From NCBI GenBank assembly GCA_945938205.1, contig CAMEUL010000038.1:1-9915 (forward strand): a stretch of DNA of 9,915 nucleotides, in the 5' to 3' direction. Positions 1 to 6,418 of this stretch are shown one piece after another. Position 1 is the first letter of the stretch, and each line of letters opens with the position of its first letter. The position numbers and the translations under genes were made by a program. The notes under the pieces are model-generated. The model was not told the DNA's origin. It made no database searches and was given only the letters and a program-made list of their open reading frames with translations. Source of the stretch: an uncultured Traorella sp. Lineage in GTDB: Bacteria > Bacillota_I > Bacilli_A > Erysipelotrichales > Erysipelotrichaceae.

Positions 1-648
1 GGAGAAGTGGGAGAAGTCATTGATCTTCTGTACCGGTATGATGTGAAAATATCTGCTTGTTATGATCTGAAAGTGGATCAGAATCTTTTGGGCATCAAAG
101 GAAGCAAGATCACAGATCTTACGAAAGTTTATTCTAAACTGGAAGCCTTGGAACAGTGTGAGGAAGCCTTGAAAAAGTTTGACTTTGAACGGATTCCTTA
201 TGCGAATACAGCCTTGGCTGCCAAATATGTCAGTGAAATCAATGACCGTACCATCGGTGCCATTGCGTCAAAACAATGTGCTAAAGAATATGGATTGGAG
301 ATCCTTATGGAAAACCTGAATACTGATCGGGATAATACCACACGTTTCATTGTCATTGAAAATGAATTGCCTAATGTTAGTGATAAGATCATGATCCTGT
401 TGACACTTGATCATAAATCCGGAGCTTTGGCAGCTGTCATGCAAACCATTGCCGACTATAAGCTGAACATGACCAGTATCCGTTCCCGTGCTTGCAGAGA
501 CAAATCATGGCAGTATTATTTCTATATAGAAATAGAAGGGGATATTCAGGATCCTAATATTCAGGCATGCTTTGAAAAATGTAAAGAACAGGGTGAACAG
601 TTACCGGTAATCGGATGTGTAAAGGAGAAAAAGACATGGACTTTATAA
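1..648 (+). CDS. pheA: Prephenate dehydratase, C-terminal part with ACT domain (5' partial)
   Basis: This enzyme converts prephenate to phenylpyruvate in phenylalanine biosynthesis, in the cytoplasm. The frame is open to the left edge, so the start is missing and an N-terminal chorismate mutase domain (bifunctional P-protein) can be neither seen nor excluded. Of 215 visible residues, about 1-120 are the second half of the catalytic periplasmic-binding-like fold. It contains the family pattern 'YANTALAAKYV' (67-77) and the TRF motif (114-116) that carries the catalytic Thr. Residues about 128-200 are an ACT regulatory domain with 'HKSGAL' (138-143) and 'WQYYFYIEIEG' (170-180). The second phenylalanine-binding motif, classically ESRP, reads RSRA here (161-164), so feedback control may differ. 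It overlaps the downstream aminotransferase by 13 nt, implying translational coupling. The family call is secure; the domain content upstream is unknown. Confidence 0.93.
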   Translation, partial: GEVGEVIDLLYRYDVKISACYDLKVDQNLLGIKGSKITDLTKVYSKLEALEQCEEALKKFDFERIPYANTALAAKYVSEINDRTIGAIASKQCAKEYGLEILMENLNTDRDNTTRFIVIENELPNVSDKIMILLTLDHKSGALAAVMQTIADYKLNMTSIRSRACRDKSWQYYFYIEIEGDIQDPNIQACFEKCKEQGEQLPVIGCVKEKKTWTL

Positions 649-1871
649 AAGAGAGCGCAGATAAAAAACCAATTGTGGATACCGTATTTGCCATAGTAGA
701 AAAAGCTAAAAAGGCAAAAGAAATGTTTGGAGAAGAAAATGTGGTGGATGCCACGATTGGATCCCTATATGACGAAGAAGGAAAGTTGGTGGCATTTGAT
801 TCTGTATACAACAGTTTTAATGAGATCCCCAATGAAAAAAAAGCCGCTTATGCCGCAAGTTTTCGAGGTAATGATGATTTCAGAGCCTTGGCTGCCATTC
901 ATACATTAGGAAAAGGCAAGGTCAATTTGGCTTGCAAGGTGATTGCAACTCCCGGTGGTACGGGCGCTGTATCTCTGGTGATGAGTGAATTTCTGGAAAC
1001 CGGAGAAACTGTAGTATTGCCGGATATTGCATGGGGCAGTTATATCTTAATGGCTAAAGATAAACAACTCAATTATGTGAAGTATGAGATGTTTGAGGAA
1101 GATCATTTCAATCTGAATTCTTTGAAGAAATGTGTGAACGAACTCAAAGGAAAACAGAATCGTATCGTGATCGTCATCAATGATCCTTGTCATAATCCAA
1201 CGGGTTATTCCATGACCAAAGAAGAATGGCAAGAAGTGATATCGTTTGTTAATGAGGTATCACAGACCACTCCTTGCATTCTTCTCAATGATATCGCCTA
1301 TATTGATTATGCTTATGATCTGGATCATTCCAGAGATTATATGAAAGTATTTGAGGGCATCAGTGATCAAGTCATGGTGGTCATTGCTATGAGCTGTTCG
1401 AAGACCATGACCAGTTATGGTTTACGCTGTGGGGCTGCCATTATAACGGCAAAGAACCAAGAAAGCGTTGATCAGGCAGAAATCGTTTTTGAAAAGAGTG
1501 CTCGTTCTCTTTGGAGCAATGTCAATAATGGAGCCATGATCAACTTTGTAAAGGTACTGGTGGATCATAATGAAGAATTCCTTTTGGAAAAAGCGAAGTA
1601 TGTAGATCTTTTGGACGCCAGAAGTTCTATTTTCATTGAAGAAGCCAAAGAAAACGGACTGCCGATCTATCCATATAAAGAAGGTTTCTTTGTGACAGTG
1701 AAGATCGATAATGAAATCAAAGAAAAATATCATGAAAAACTCATGGAAAATAATATTTTTACCGTTCAGGTCAATCATGGAATTCGAGTTGCTGTATGTT
1801 CTCTCAGCGTAGAGAAATGCCAGGGACTTGCGAAAAAGATGAAAGATATTCTGGATGAAATACAAAAATAG
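636..1871 (+). CDS. AspC/TyrB-like PLP-dependent aminotransferase (probably aromatic amino acid)
   Basis: This is a fold-type I aminotransferase of 411 residues, a normal length for the family. Visible landmarks are 'GGTGA' (107-111, phosphate-side loop), 'CHNPTG' followed by 'TKEEW' (185-198), D219 and Y222 in the PLP-binding strand, 'SCSK' with K256 as the Schiff-base lysine, 'YGLRCGA' (261-267), and R384 in 'HGIRVAV' as the likely substrate-carboxylate arginine. The 'CHNPTG...EEW' and 'WSNVNNGA' stretches resemble the aspartate/aromatic (AspC/TyrB) subgroup. Adjacency to pheA suggests phenylpyruvate or 4-hydroxyphenylpyruvate to Phe/Tyr, but substrate is inferred from context and aspartate is possible. 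The start at 636 is chosen because AAAGGAG (621-627) lies 8 nt upstream. An in-frame ATG at 615 adds 7 residues, lies inside pheA and has no comparable site. The TAG stop sits in the left arm of the downstream hairpin. Confidence 0.9.
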   Translation: MDFIKESADKKPIVDTVFAIVEKAKKAKEMFGEENVVDATIGSLYDEEGKLVAFDSVYNSFNEIPNEKKAAYAASFRGNDDFRALAAIHTLGKGKVNLACKVIATPGGTGAVSLVMSEFLETGETVVLPDIAWGSYILMAKDKQLNYVKYEMFEEDHFNLNSLKKCVNELKGKQNRIVIVINDPCHNPTGYSMTKEEWQEVISFVNEVSQTTPCILLNDIAYIDYAYDLDHSRDYMKVFEGISDQVMVVIAMSCSKTMTSYGLRCGAAIITAKNQESVDQAEIVFEKSARSLWSNVNNGAMINFVKVLVDHNEEFLLEKAKYVDLLDARSSIFIEEAKENGLPIYPYKEGFFVTVKIDNEIKEKYHEKLMENNIFTVQVNHGIRVAVCSLSVEKCQGLAKKMKDILDEIQK

Positions 1872-1894
1872 TGGCACAAATTTGCCACTATTTT
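1865..1894. terminator. Bidirectional intrinsic terminator between convergent genes
   Basis: A perfect 12-bp stem pairs 1865-1876 (AAAATAGTGGCA) with 1883-1894 (TGCCACTATTTT) around a 6-nt loop. The flanks are A-rich on the left and T-rich on the right, so it can terminate both the pheA-aminotransferase unit (plus) and the diguanylate cyclase gene (minus). Both genes' TAG stops are inside the stem (1869-1871 plus, 1890-1888 minus) and base-pair with each other. Confidence 0.85.
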
Positions 1895-2736
1895 ATTACT
1901 TGTTCAGTAAAGGGAAACACAAGAATCTGAGGTTTCTCTTTTTTTGCTTCATATAATACTTTATCTGCTTCAAGCAGCATTTTATCCAAATTGCCTTTTC
2001 CAAAAATACCGCCTATACTGACAGAAATATGGAGATCTGGATAATCCTGAATCTTTATCTGACAGATGGCATCCTGTATCTTATGCAGAGTGCTTTCAAA
2101 AGCATCTTTTTCAATATCCTGAAACAGTAAAAGGAATTCATCTCCACCATAACGTATCATTCTATCTGATTTACGCATCTGTCCGAGTGTTGTGCTCACG
2201 ATAGCGCGTAATGCCTGATCTCCGGCATGATGACCAAAAGTATCATTGATATTTTTAAAATCATCAACATCTAGTACTGCAAATCCATTGATATTGGTAA
2301 AACCTTTCATCTGGTCATTATAATATTGGCGATTATAAGCACCTGTCAGTGTATCTCGATAGAGTTTGCGGTTAAAATGTTCAATGGCATGGGCAAATTC
2401 ATGCTGACTGAATGCACCGAATAGAACATTGTCATCAATCTTTGCTACCATTTCAAGGATCAATGGTTTTCCATCCAGTTCAATATACTGAGTCATGACA
2501 AGATAAGCATCATCATCGATGAATTCAAATTTTGTCATTCTTTCTTTACGAATCATGGTTCTGGCAGAAATGCAGTTGGTACATCTTTCATTCTTGTTCC
2601 AAACACCAAAACAGCAGGCATTATCTTTATGTTGATCTAAATGAAAAACATGATGTTCATTGACATCGATCAAACGTACGACATCAAAAACTTTTTTAAG
2701 TTCTTCCATGAATGAGTGTAATTCCTTTTTATCCAT
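1888..2736 (-). CDS. GGDEF diguanylate cyclase with Cys-rich PAS-like sensor domain
   Basis: This enzyme likely makes cyclic di-GMP from two GTP. Its 282 residues split into an N-terminal sensor-like half (about 1-115) and a GGDEF domain (about 120-275). Visible motifs are 'DTLTGAYNR' (128-136), metal-binding D156 in 'LDVDDFKNIND', and an intact active-site loop GGDEF (197-201). The product-inhibition I-site RKSD (188-191) lies five residues before the loop, as expected. The sensor half has Cys at 41, 42, 52 and 55 plus His at 28, 29, 32 and 36, and ends in a PAS-like beta pattern. There is no signal peptide or membrane segment, so it should be cytoplasmic. The start is set at 2736 (ATG) because GGGAG lies about 9 nt upstream; a TTG start at 2751 would run through that binding site. 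It is monocistronic, convergent with the aminotransferase and divergent from the sigma operon. The signal sensed is unknown. Confidence 0.92.
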   Translation of the reverse strand: MDKKELHSFMEELKKVFDVVRLIDVNEHHVFHLDQHKDNACCFGVWNKNERCTNCISARTMIRKERMTKFEFIDDDAYLVMTQYIELDGKPLILEMVAKIDDNVLFGAFSQHEFAHAIEHFNRKLYRDTLTGAYNRQYYNDQMKGFTNINGFAVLDVDDFKNINDTFGHHAGDQALRAIVSTTLGQMRKSDRMIRYGGDEFLLLFQDIEKDAFESTLHKIQDAICQIKIQDYPDLHISVSIGGIFGKGNLDKMLLEADKVLYEAKKEKPQILVFPFTEQVIK

Positions 2737-2759
2737 ACTTTTTTCTCCCAATTGTAAAC

Positions 2760-2787
2760 ATTATAGCACGTTTATACATTTGTTTAA
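2760..2787 (-). promoter_or_regulatory. Sigma-A type promoter of the diguanylate cyclase gene
   Basis: On the minus strand there is a perfect TATAAT (2765-2760) preceded by TGC (2768-2766), which makes an extended -10 element. The best -35 match is poor (TTAAAC, 2787-2782, 16-bp spacer), which is usual for extended -10 promoters. It lies about 24 bp upstream of the ATG at 2736, giving a short leader with the GGGAG ribosome binding site. Confidence 0.65.
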
Positions 2788-2824
2788 TAAATAATTAAGA
2801 TATTAAATAAAATTACGGAAAAAT

Positions 2825-2871
2825 TCAAACTTTTTTAATGATAGAATGGTTATAAAGATGTAGGAGGAATC
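2825..2871 (+). promoter_or_regulatory. Candidate ECF-type promoter and ribosome binding site of the sigma operon
   Basis: TCAAAC (2825-2830) followed at once by six T resembles the -35 of many ECF promoters (TGAAAC then a T-rich spacer). No clear CGTA/CGTC-type -10 follows at 16-17 bp; the region reads TGGTTATAAA. A sigma-A-like TAGAAT (2842-2847) has no convincing -35. The strong AGGAGG (2862-2867) is only 4 nt from the ATG. ECF operons are often autoregulated, so an ECF reading is attractive, but the match is weak. The adjoining AT-rich stretch 2771-2820 could act as an UP element. Confidence 0.3.
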
Positions 2872-3420
2872 ATGAATCATCAGAAAATCATCTTGCAAAT
2901 CAAAAATGGAAATCAAAAAGCTCTAGAAATGCTGATTCAGGAAATGTATCCGCAGGTCTATGCTTTTCTGTACCGCAAAATGAATGAAAATGACAAAGCA
3001 AAAGATATCACGCAAGAGGTCTTCATCCGGTTTGTGGAAAATATTGATGCTTATCATGAAGAAGAAAAACTGAGAAATTATTTGTTCAGGATCGGTATCA
3101 ACCTGGTCAATAATTATTATCGAAGTCTAAAATATCTGGATGATCAGCAGCTGGATGAAAACAGAATGGTCGATCAGACAAATCCTCATGATATTGTTAT
3201 GAAAAAAACAAATCAAGATATCATGATGGCTTATATTTCGAAGTTGAATACAATTTCCCGGGAAATTATTATTTTAAGATATTATCATGAACTGAAATTT
3301 AAAGATATCGCATCTATTTTAAACATTCCGGAATCAACTGCGAAAAGCCGGCACAGACAGGCACTAATGAAACTGGAGGAAATGATGAAAGGAGGAGTAT
3401 TGGATGAAAGAAAAGTATAA
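2872..3420 (+). CDS. ECF-family RNA polymerase sigma factor (sigma-70 group 4)
   Basis: At 182 residues this has the size and two-domain layout of an extracytoplasmic function sigma factor. Region 2 spans about 24-90, with the characteristic 'KDITQEVFIRF' (44-54) that contacts the core polymerase, followed by an Arg/Tyr-rich helix (72-85). A short linker leads to region 4 (about 115-172), whose helix-turn-helix lies around 'LKFKDIASILNIPESTAKSR' (141-160) and would read the -35 element. It is the first gene of a five-cistron operon and overlaps the next gene by 17 nt, the arrangement expected for a sigma factor and its membrane regulator. By analogy with B. subtilis sigY-yxlCDEFG it may control its own operon and an envelope or toxic-compound response. 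The regulon and the inducing signal cannot be read from this window. Confidence 0.92.
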   Translation: MNHQKIILQIKNGNQKALEMLIQEMYPQVYAFLYRKMNENDKAKDITQEVFIRFVENIDAYHEEEKLRNYLFRIGINLVNNYYRSLKYLDDQQLDENRMVDQTNPHDIVMKKTNQDIMMAYISKLNTISREIIILRYYHELKFKDIASILNIPESTAKSRHRQALMKLEEMMKGGVLDERKV

Positions 3421-4120
3421 AGAACATTTGATCATTGATGAAAAGCATATGATGCAGACAATTGAGATCACAAAGAAAATGATTGAAAAAAGAGAAGTGA
3501 AATATGAAGAAAACAAAATGAATACCTGGAAAGAATTCTTCCGTTTTGAAAGTTTGAAATATTGCGTTATGGCATTCATCAGCATGATACTTCTGATTCT
3601 AATTGCACCTCATGTGTATAATTCAGGATATGTGCTTTGCTGTCTGAACACAGGCATGATTGGTTTATTTGCGATGGTTGATATGTTCCAATCAGACAGA
3701 ATCGGAATGGAAGAACTTTTGCGCACTGTTAAGATCAATCCATCCCATATTTTTATTTATAAATCCAATATTTATCTGATATGGAATCTTGTAAGTTCTT
3801 TGATCTTTAATTTTATAGTTGTATCTGTTGATCAAAATCTTGACTATATGACGGCTGTTTTTTATTCACTGGTACCTCCTTATCTGGTGAGTGGCCTTTT
3901 ATTGCTGATAGTGGATCATGTGAAAAATAAGTCTGCGATCATTTTGATTTATGGAGCAACTATGGTTTTATCACTCATGATGGTCAATTGGATGATACGA
4001 TTTATCGATATTCCAAGCTTCATCATTTTACCAATATTAATGATTTCTTTTGCAGTTTACTGTGTAGGAACAGGGTACCATGTTTATCGTATGGAGAAAG
4101 GGGTTCTATCATGGAATTAA
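3404..4120 (+). CDS. Six-helix membrane protein with soluble N-terminus; candidate anti-sigma or sensor
   Basis: This 238-residue protein has a charged, probably helical N-terminal segment (1-48, rich in Lys and Glu) followed by six predicted transmembrane helices at about 50-70, 77-95, 121-142, 150-170, 177-197 and 204-225. No signal peptide or HC(x)nCxxC zinc anti-sigma motif is present. Between helices 2 and 3, 'MEELLRTVKINPSHIFIYK' (102-120) resembles the 'E..T...S...I..K' amphipathic loop of ABC-2 permeases. Its position directly after the sigma gene (17-nt overlap) and directly before the ATPase gene (10-nt overlap) suggests it holds the sigma factor at the membrane or couples sigma release to the transporter. 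That role is inferred from gene order and topology, as for YxlC/YxlD in the sigY operon. The start at 3404 has GGAGGAG (3391-3397) 6 nt upstream. It could instead be a divergent permease subunit. Confidence 0.8.
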   Translation: MKEKYKEHLIIDEKHMMQTIEITKKMIEKREVKYEENKMNTWKEFFRFESLKYCVMAFISMILLILIAPHVYNSGYVLCCLNTGMIGLFAMVDMFQSDRIGMEELLRTVKINPSHIFIYKSNIYLIWNLVSSLIFNFIVVSVDQNLDYMTAVFYSLVPPYLVSGLLLLIVDHVKNKSAIILIYGATMVLSLMMVNWMIRFIDIPSFIILPILMISFAVYCVGTGYHVYRMEKGVLSWN

Positions 4121-4989
4121 GAATTGAAGAATTAACAAAACAATTTGGGAAAACAGTGGCGGTAGATCATGCGAATTTATCTTTGCATGAAGGAGTGATT
4201 GGTCTGTTGGGAAGCAATGGAAGTGGAAAATCAACCATGATGAAAATGATTTGCGGCATTCTTCCAAGCAACAGTGGGAATGTTTTTTATGAGAATGAAG
4301 AAATTCTCAAAAACTATGATAATTATGTTATGAATCTTGGCTATATGCCACAGCAGCTTGGATTCTATCCAAACTTTACCGTGCAGGAATTCTTAGAGTA
4401 TATGAGTGTGGTAAAGGGATTAAAGAAAGAATTCTATATGAAAAAGATTGAAGAACTCTTGATGAAGTTGAATCTGGAAGAGAAAAGAAAAGCTAAGATC
4501 AAAAATCTCTCAGGAGGAATGCTGCGTCGTGTCGGTGTCGCACAGGCTCTTTTAAATGAGCCAAAAATTCTGATCTTGGATGAACCAACAGCAGGATTGG
4601 ATCCAAAAGAAAGAATTTCATTAAGAAATATGATTTCTCGTCTTGGAGAAGAATCCATTGTTCTTTTGTCTACTCATATCGTAAGTGATATTGAATCCAT
4701 TGCAGATAAGATCGTCATCATGAAGAAAGGAAAGATCCTTTACTATGATACACCAGAAAATCTTTTAAAGATGATGGAAGGCAAGGTCTATGAGGTGGTG
4801 TGTGACAGAAAAACAGCAGAACGATATATGACTGAACAAATCGTAGTCAATGTGAAAAAGCATCATGATCAGTATACTCTACGTATTGTATCTGATGAAG
4901 TGATTGAGGATGGAACATCTATAGAAGCAGGATTGGATGATCTATATCTGTATCATTTCAATGATGAAGTAAAACTGGAGGATTTTTAG
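4111..4989 (+). CDS. ABC-2 type transporter ATP-binding protein
   Basis: This is a single ATP-binding cassette of 292 residues that should power the adjacent permeases. All catalytic motifs are present: Walker A GSNGSGKST (34-42), Q-loop at 81-82, signature LSGGM (133-137), Walker B ILILDEP (153-159) with catalytic E158, D-loop 'AGLD' (161-164) and switch His189. The fold matches exporter-type (ABC-2/CcmA-like) ATPases. The last 70 residues (about 223-292) form a poorly conserved C-terminal extension as in YxlF- and BcrA-like proteins. The start at 4111 is preferred because GGAGAAAGGGG lies just upstream and the cassette begins at once with a beta strand. The frame stays open to 3988, but that region lies within the previous gene. 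It overlaps the upstream gene by 10 nt and is 3 nt from the downstream permease. The substrate is unknown. Confidence 0.95.
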   Translation: MELRIEELTKQFGKTVAVDHANLSLHEGVIGLLGSNGSGKSTMMKMICGILPSNSGNVFYENEEILKNYDNYVMNLGYMPQQLGFYPNFTVQEFLEYMSVVKGLKKEFYMKKIEELLMKLNLEEKRKAKIKNLSGGMLRRVGVAQALLNEPKILILDEPTAGLDPKERISLRNMISRLGEESIVLLSTHIVSDIESIADKIVIMKKGKILYYDTPENLLKMMEGKVYEVVCDRKTAERYMTEQIVVNVKKHHDQYTLRIVSDEVIEDGTSIEAGLDDLYLYHFNDEVKLEDF

Positions 4990-4992
4990 TGT

Positions 4993-6417
4993 ATGGCAAA
5001 AATGATCCTATTTGAACTCAAGAAAATATTTAAAAGCAAGTTCAAACTCATTTTATGTGCTTTCGTACTTTTAGGAAATCTTTGGATGTCTCATTATTAT
5101 AATGTTCAATATATTAGTGCCGTCAATGAAAACAAGATGGAACTGCATGGCGTAGAAGCATTACGATACTTGGATCAGTTTTATAGTGATCTAAAGGGAA
5201 CGGTCAATGCTACTTATTTGAAAGATATTGAAATGAAAAAGACAGAGATGTTGAAGCGGTTTATGGATCATGATAAGTCAAAAGAAGTTTTTGGGGAGTA
5301 TTATCCTATGATTCTTGAAATAAATGACAAAGAGAATCTTGATCCTGAACTTGTGAAAGAAATTGTGGAAACAACAGAGAAGACATGTAAACAACTGAAT
5401 ATTCCGTTTCCTCTTAGTTATAACGATGATTATACTTATCTGAAGATAGATATGCTCTATCTTACTGATTACAAACATACAAGACAAGCATTTTGGTATT
5501 TTGACGGTCCATTACAGTCAACGCCATTCATGCAGATTTTAAATGAAGAAGAAAATCAGAAGATTGAATATATCGTTGTCAATAATCAAGTAAAGATAAA
5601 AGATACAGGATTTGCGGATTCGTTTTGGCCTTACGAGTGGCTGGAGAAATATCCTGTTCAGGTCATAGATTATCTGAATGACCGCTATGAAAATATGTCT
5701 TCATCTTATGATTCTACTGTAGGAGCGACTACTTTATTTAATTGTATCAGCAATTATATGATCTGGCTTTTGAACATGCTTTTGATCATTGTGTTATTGG
5801 CGGATGTATTCTCCACTGAACAAAGACATAAAATGGATCAGTATTTGGCATGCGCAAAGGAATATAAAAAAATTACAATGGCAAAAATTTTAACAGTTTT
5901 GATTGTGACAGTTACTATTTTTGCGATTCAGATGGGACTGTTGTATGGCTTTGTATCATGGATCGTACCTATCAAAAATTTAGATGTGCAGGCAGTAATA
6001 CCAAATTGTTTAATGCCTTTAAGACGATTTGATCTGTTTACCTTCAAAGAATTGCTGATCAGAACAGGCATCACGGTATTGTTTGCATTGCTGTCTGTCA
6101 GTATCGTTACTAGTGTGTTATCTTGTCTGACACAGAATAGAATCTTTTCGTCCATTGCAACGATGCTGTTTGTGGCACTTCCTATGGTTTTTATTAATAA
6201 TACAACTCCATTCAATATGGATTATTTCCCATTTGAAATGCTTAGAATGGACACATTGTTCGGTAACAATATTCGGTTTGGTTTCAATCAACTTATTTGT
6301 ATTGGTGAAAATGTTTATTATAAAGCTTCTATCATCTGTGTTGGCTGGGTCATAGCAGGAATCCTTCTGTATCTTTTCTGCTACCTGAAAGAAAGAAGGC
6401 ATATCGTGAGGTCATGA
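4993..6417 (+). CDS. ABC-2 type permease with large extracytoplasmic domain (intact copy)
   Basis: This 474-residue membrane subunit is the likely partner of the ATPase just upstream. The N-terminus 'ILFELKKIFKSK' is the usual cytoplasmic amphipathic start of ABC-2 permeases. One helix (about 17-34) is followed by an unusually long extracytoplasmic segment (about 35-250) and five more helices (about 254-272, 298-322, 354-377, 383-401 and 445-464). The loop 'EYKKITMAKIL' (290-300) after helix 2 matches the coupling-loop pattern 'K.yk...iaKil' of the family. 'VPIKNLD' (325-331) and 'LTQNRIFSS' (379-387) recur in the next gene. GGAGGA (4977-4982), 10 nt before the ATG, supports the start. It is followed after 1 nt by a paralogous, broken permease. 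Whether it now works as a homodimer is unknown. I cannot assign the extracytoplasmic domain to a named family. Confidence 0.9.
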   Translation: MAKMILFELKKIFKSKFKLILCAFVLLGNLWMSHYYNVQYISAVNENKMELHGVEALRYLDQFYSDLKGTVNATYLKDIEMKKTEMLKRFMDHDKSKEVFGEYYPMILEINDKENLDPELVKEIVETTEKTCKQLNIPFPLSYNDDYTYLKIDMLYLTDYKHTRQAFWYFDGPLQSTPFMQILNEEENQKIEYIVVNNQVKIKDTGFADSFWPYEWLEKYPVQVIDYLNDRYENMSSSYDSTVGATTLFNCISNYMIWLLNMLLIIVLLADVFSTEQRHKMDQYLACAKEYKKITMAKILTVLIVTVTIFAIQMGLLYGFVSWIVPIKNLDVQAVIPNCLMPLRRFDLFTFKELLIRTGITVLFALLSVSIVTSVLSCLTQNRIFSSIATMLFVALPMVFINNTTPFNMDYFPFEMLRMDTLFGNNIRFGFNQLICIGENVYYKASIICVGWVIAGILLYLFCYLKERRHIVRS

Positions 6418-6418
6418 T

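Noticed and set aside
615..635. Upstream ATG for the aminotransferase, adding seven residues
   Set aside because: It lies within pheA and ahead of the good AAAGGAG site that serves the ATG at 636; the added residues are encoded by the binding site itself.
1422..1877. Minus-strand 151-residue frame opposite the aminotransferase
   Set aside because: A Phe/Ile-rich shadow of a well conserved enzyme; it crosses the terminator and has no recognisable domain.
2737..2751. TTG start for the diguanylate cyclase
   Set aside because: The five extra codons are read through the GGGAGA ribosome binding site, which is well spaced for the ATG at 2736.
2783..2807. Inverted repeat TTTAATA / TATTAAA with an 11-nt gap as an operator
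   Set aside because: The region is almost pure A/T, where 7-nt matches are expected by chance. It does overlap the weak -35 of the cyclase promoter, but nothing else supports it.
3988..4110. N-terminal extension of the ABC ATPase
   Set aside because: It overlaps the previous gene in another frame, has no ATPase homology, and the ATG at 4111 has a good binding site directly before the cassette.
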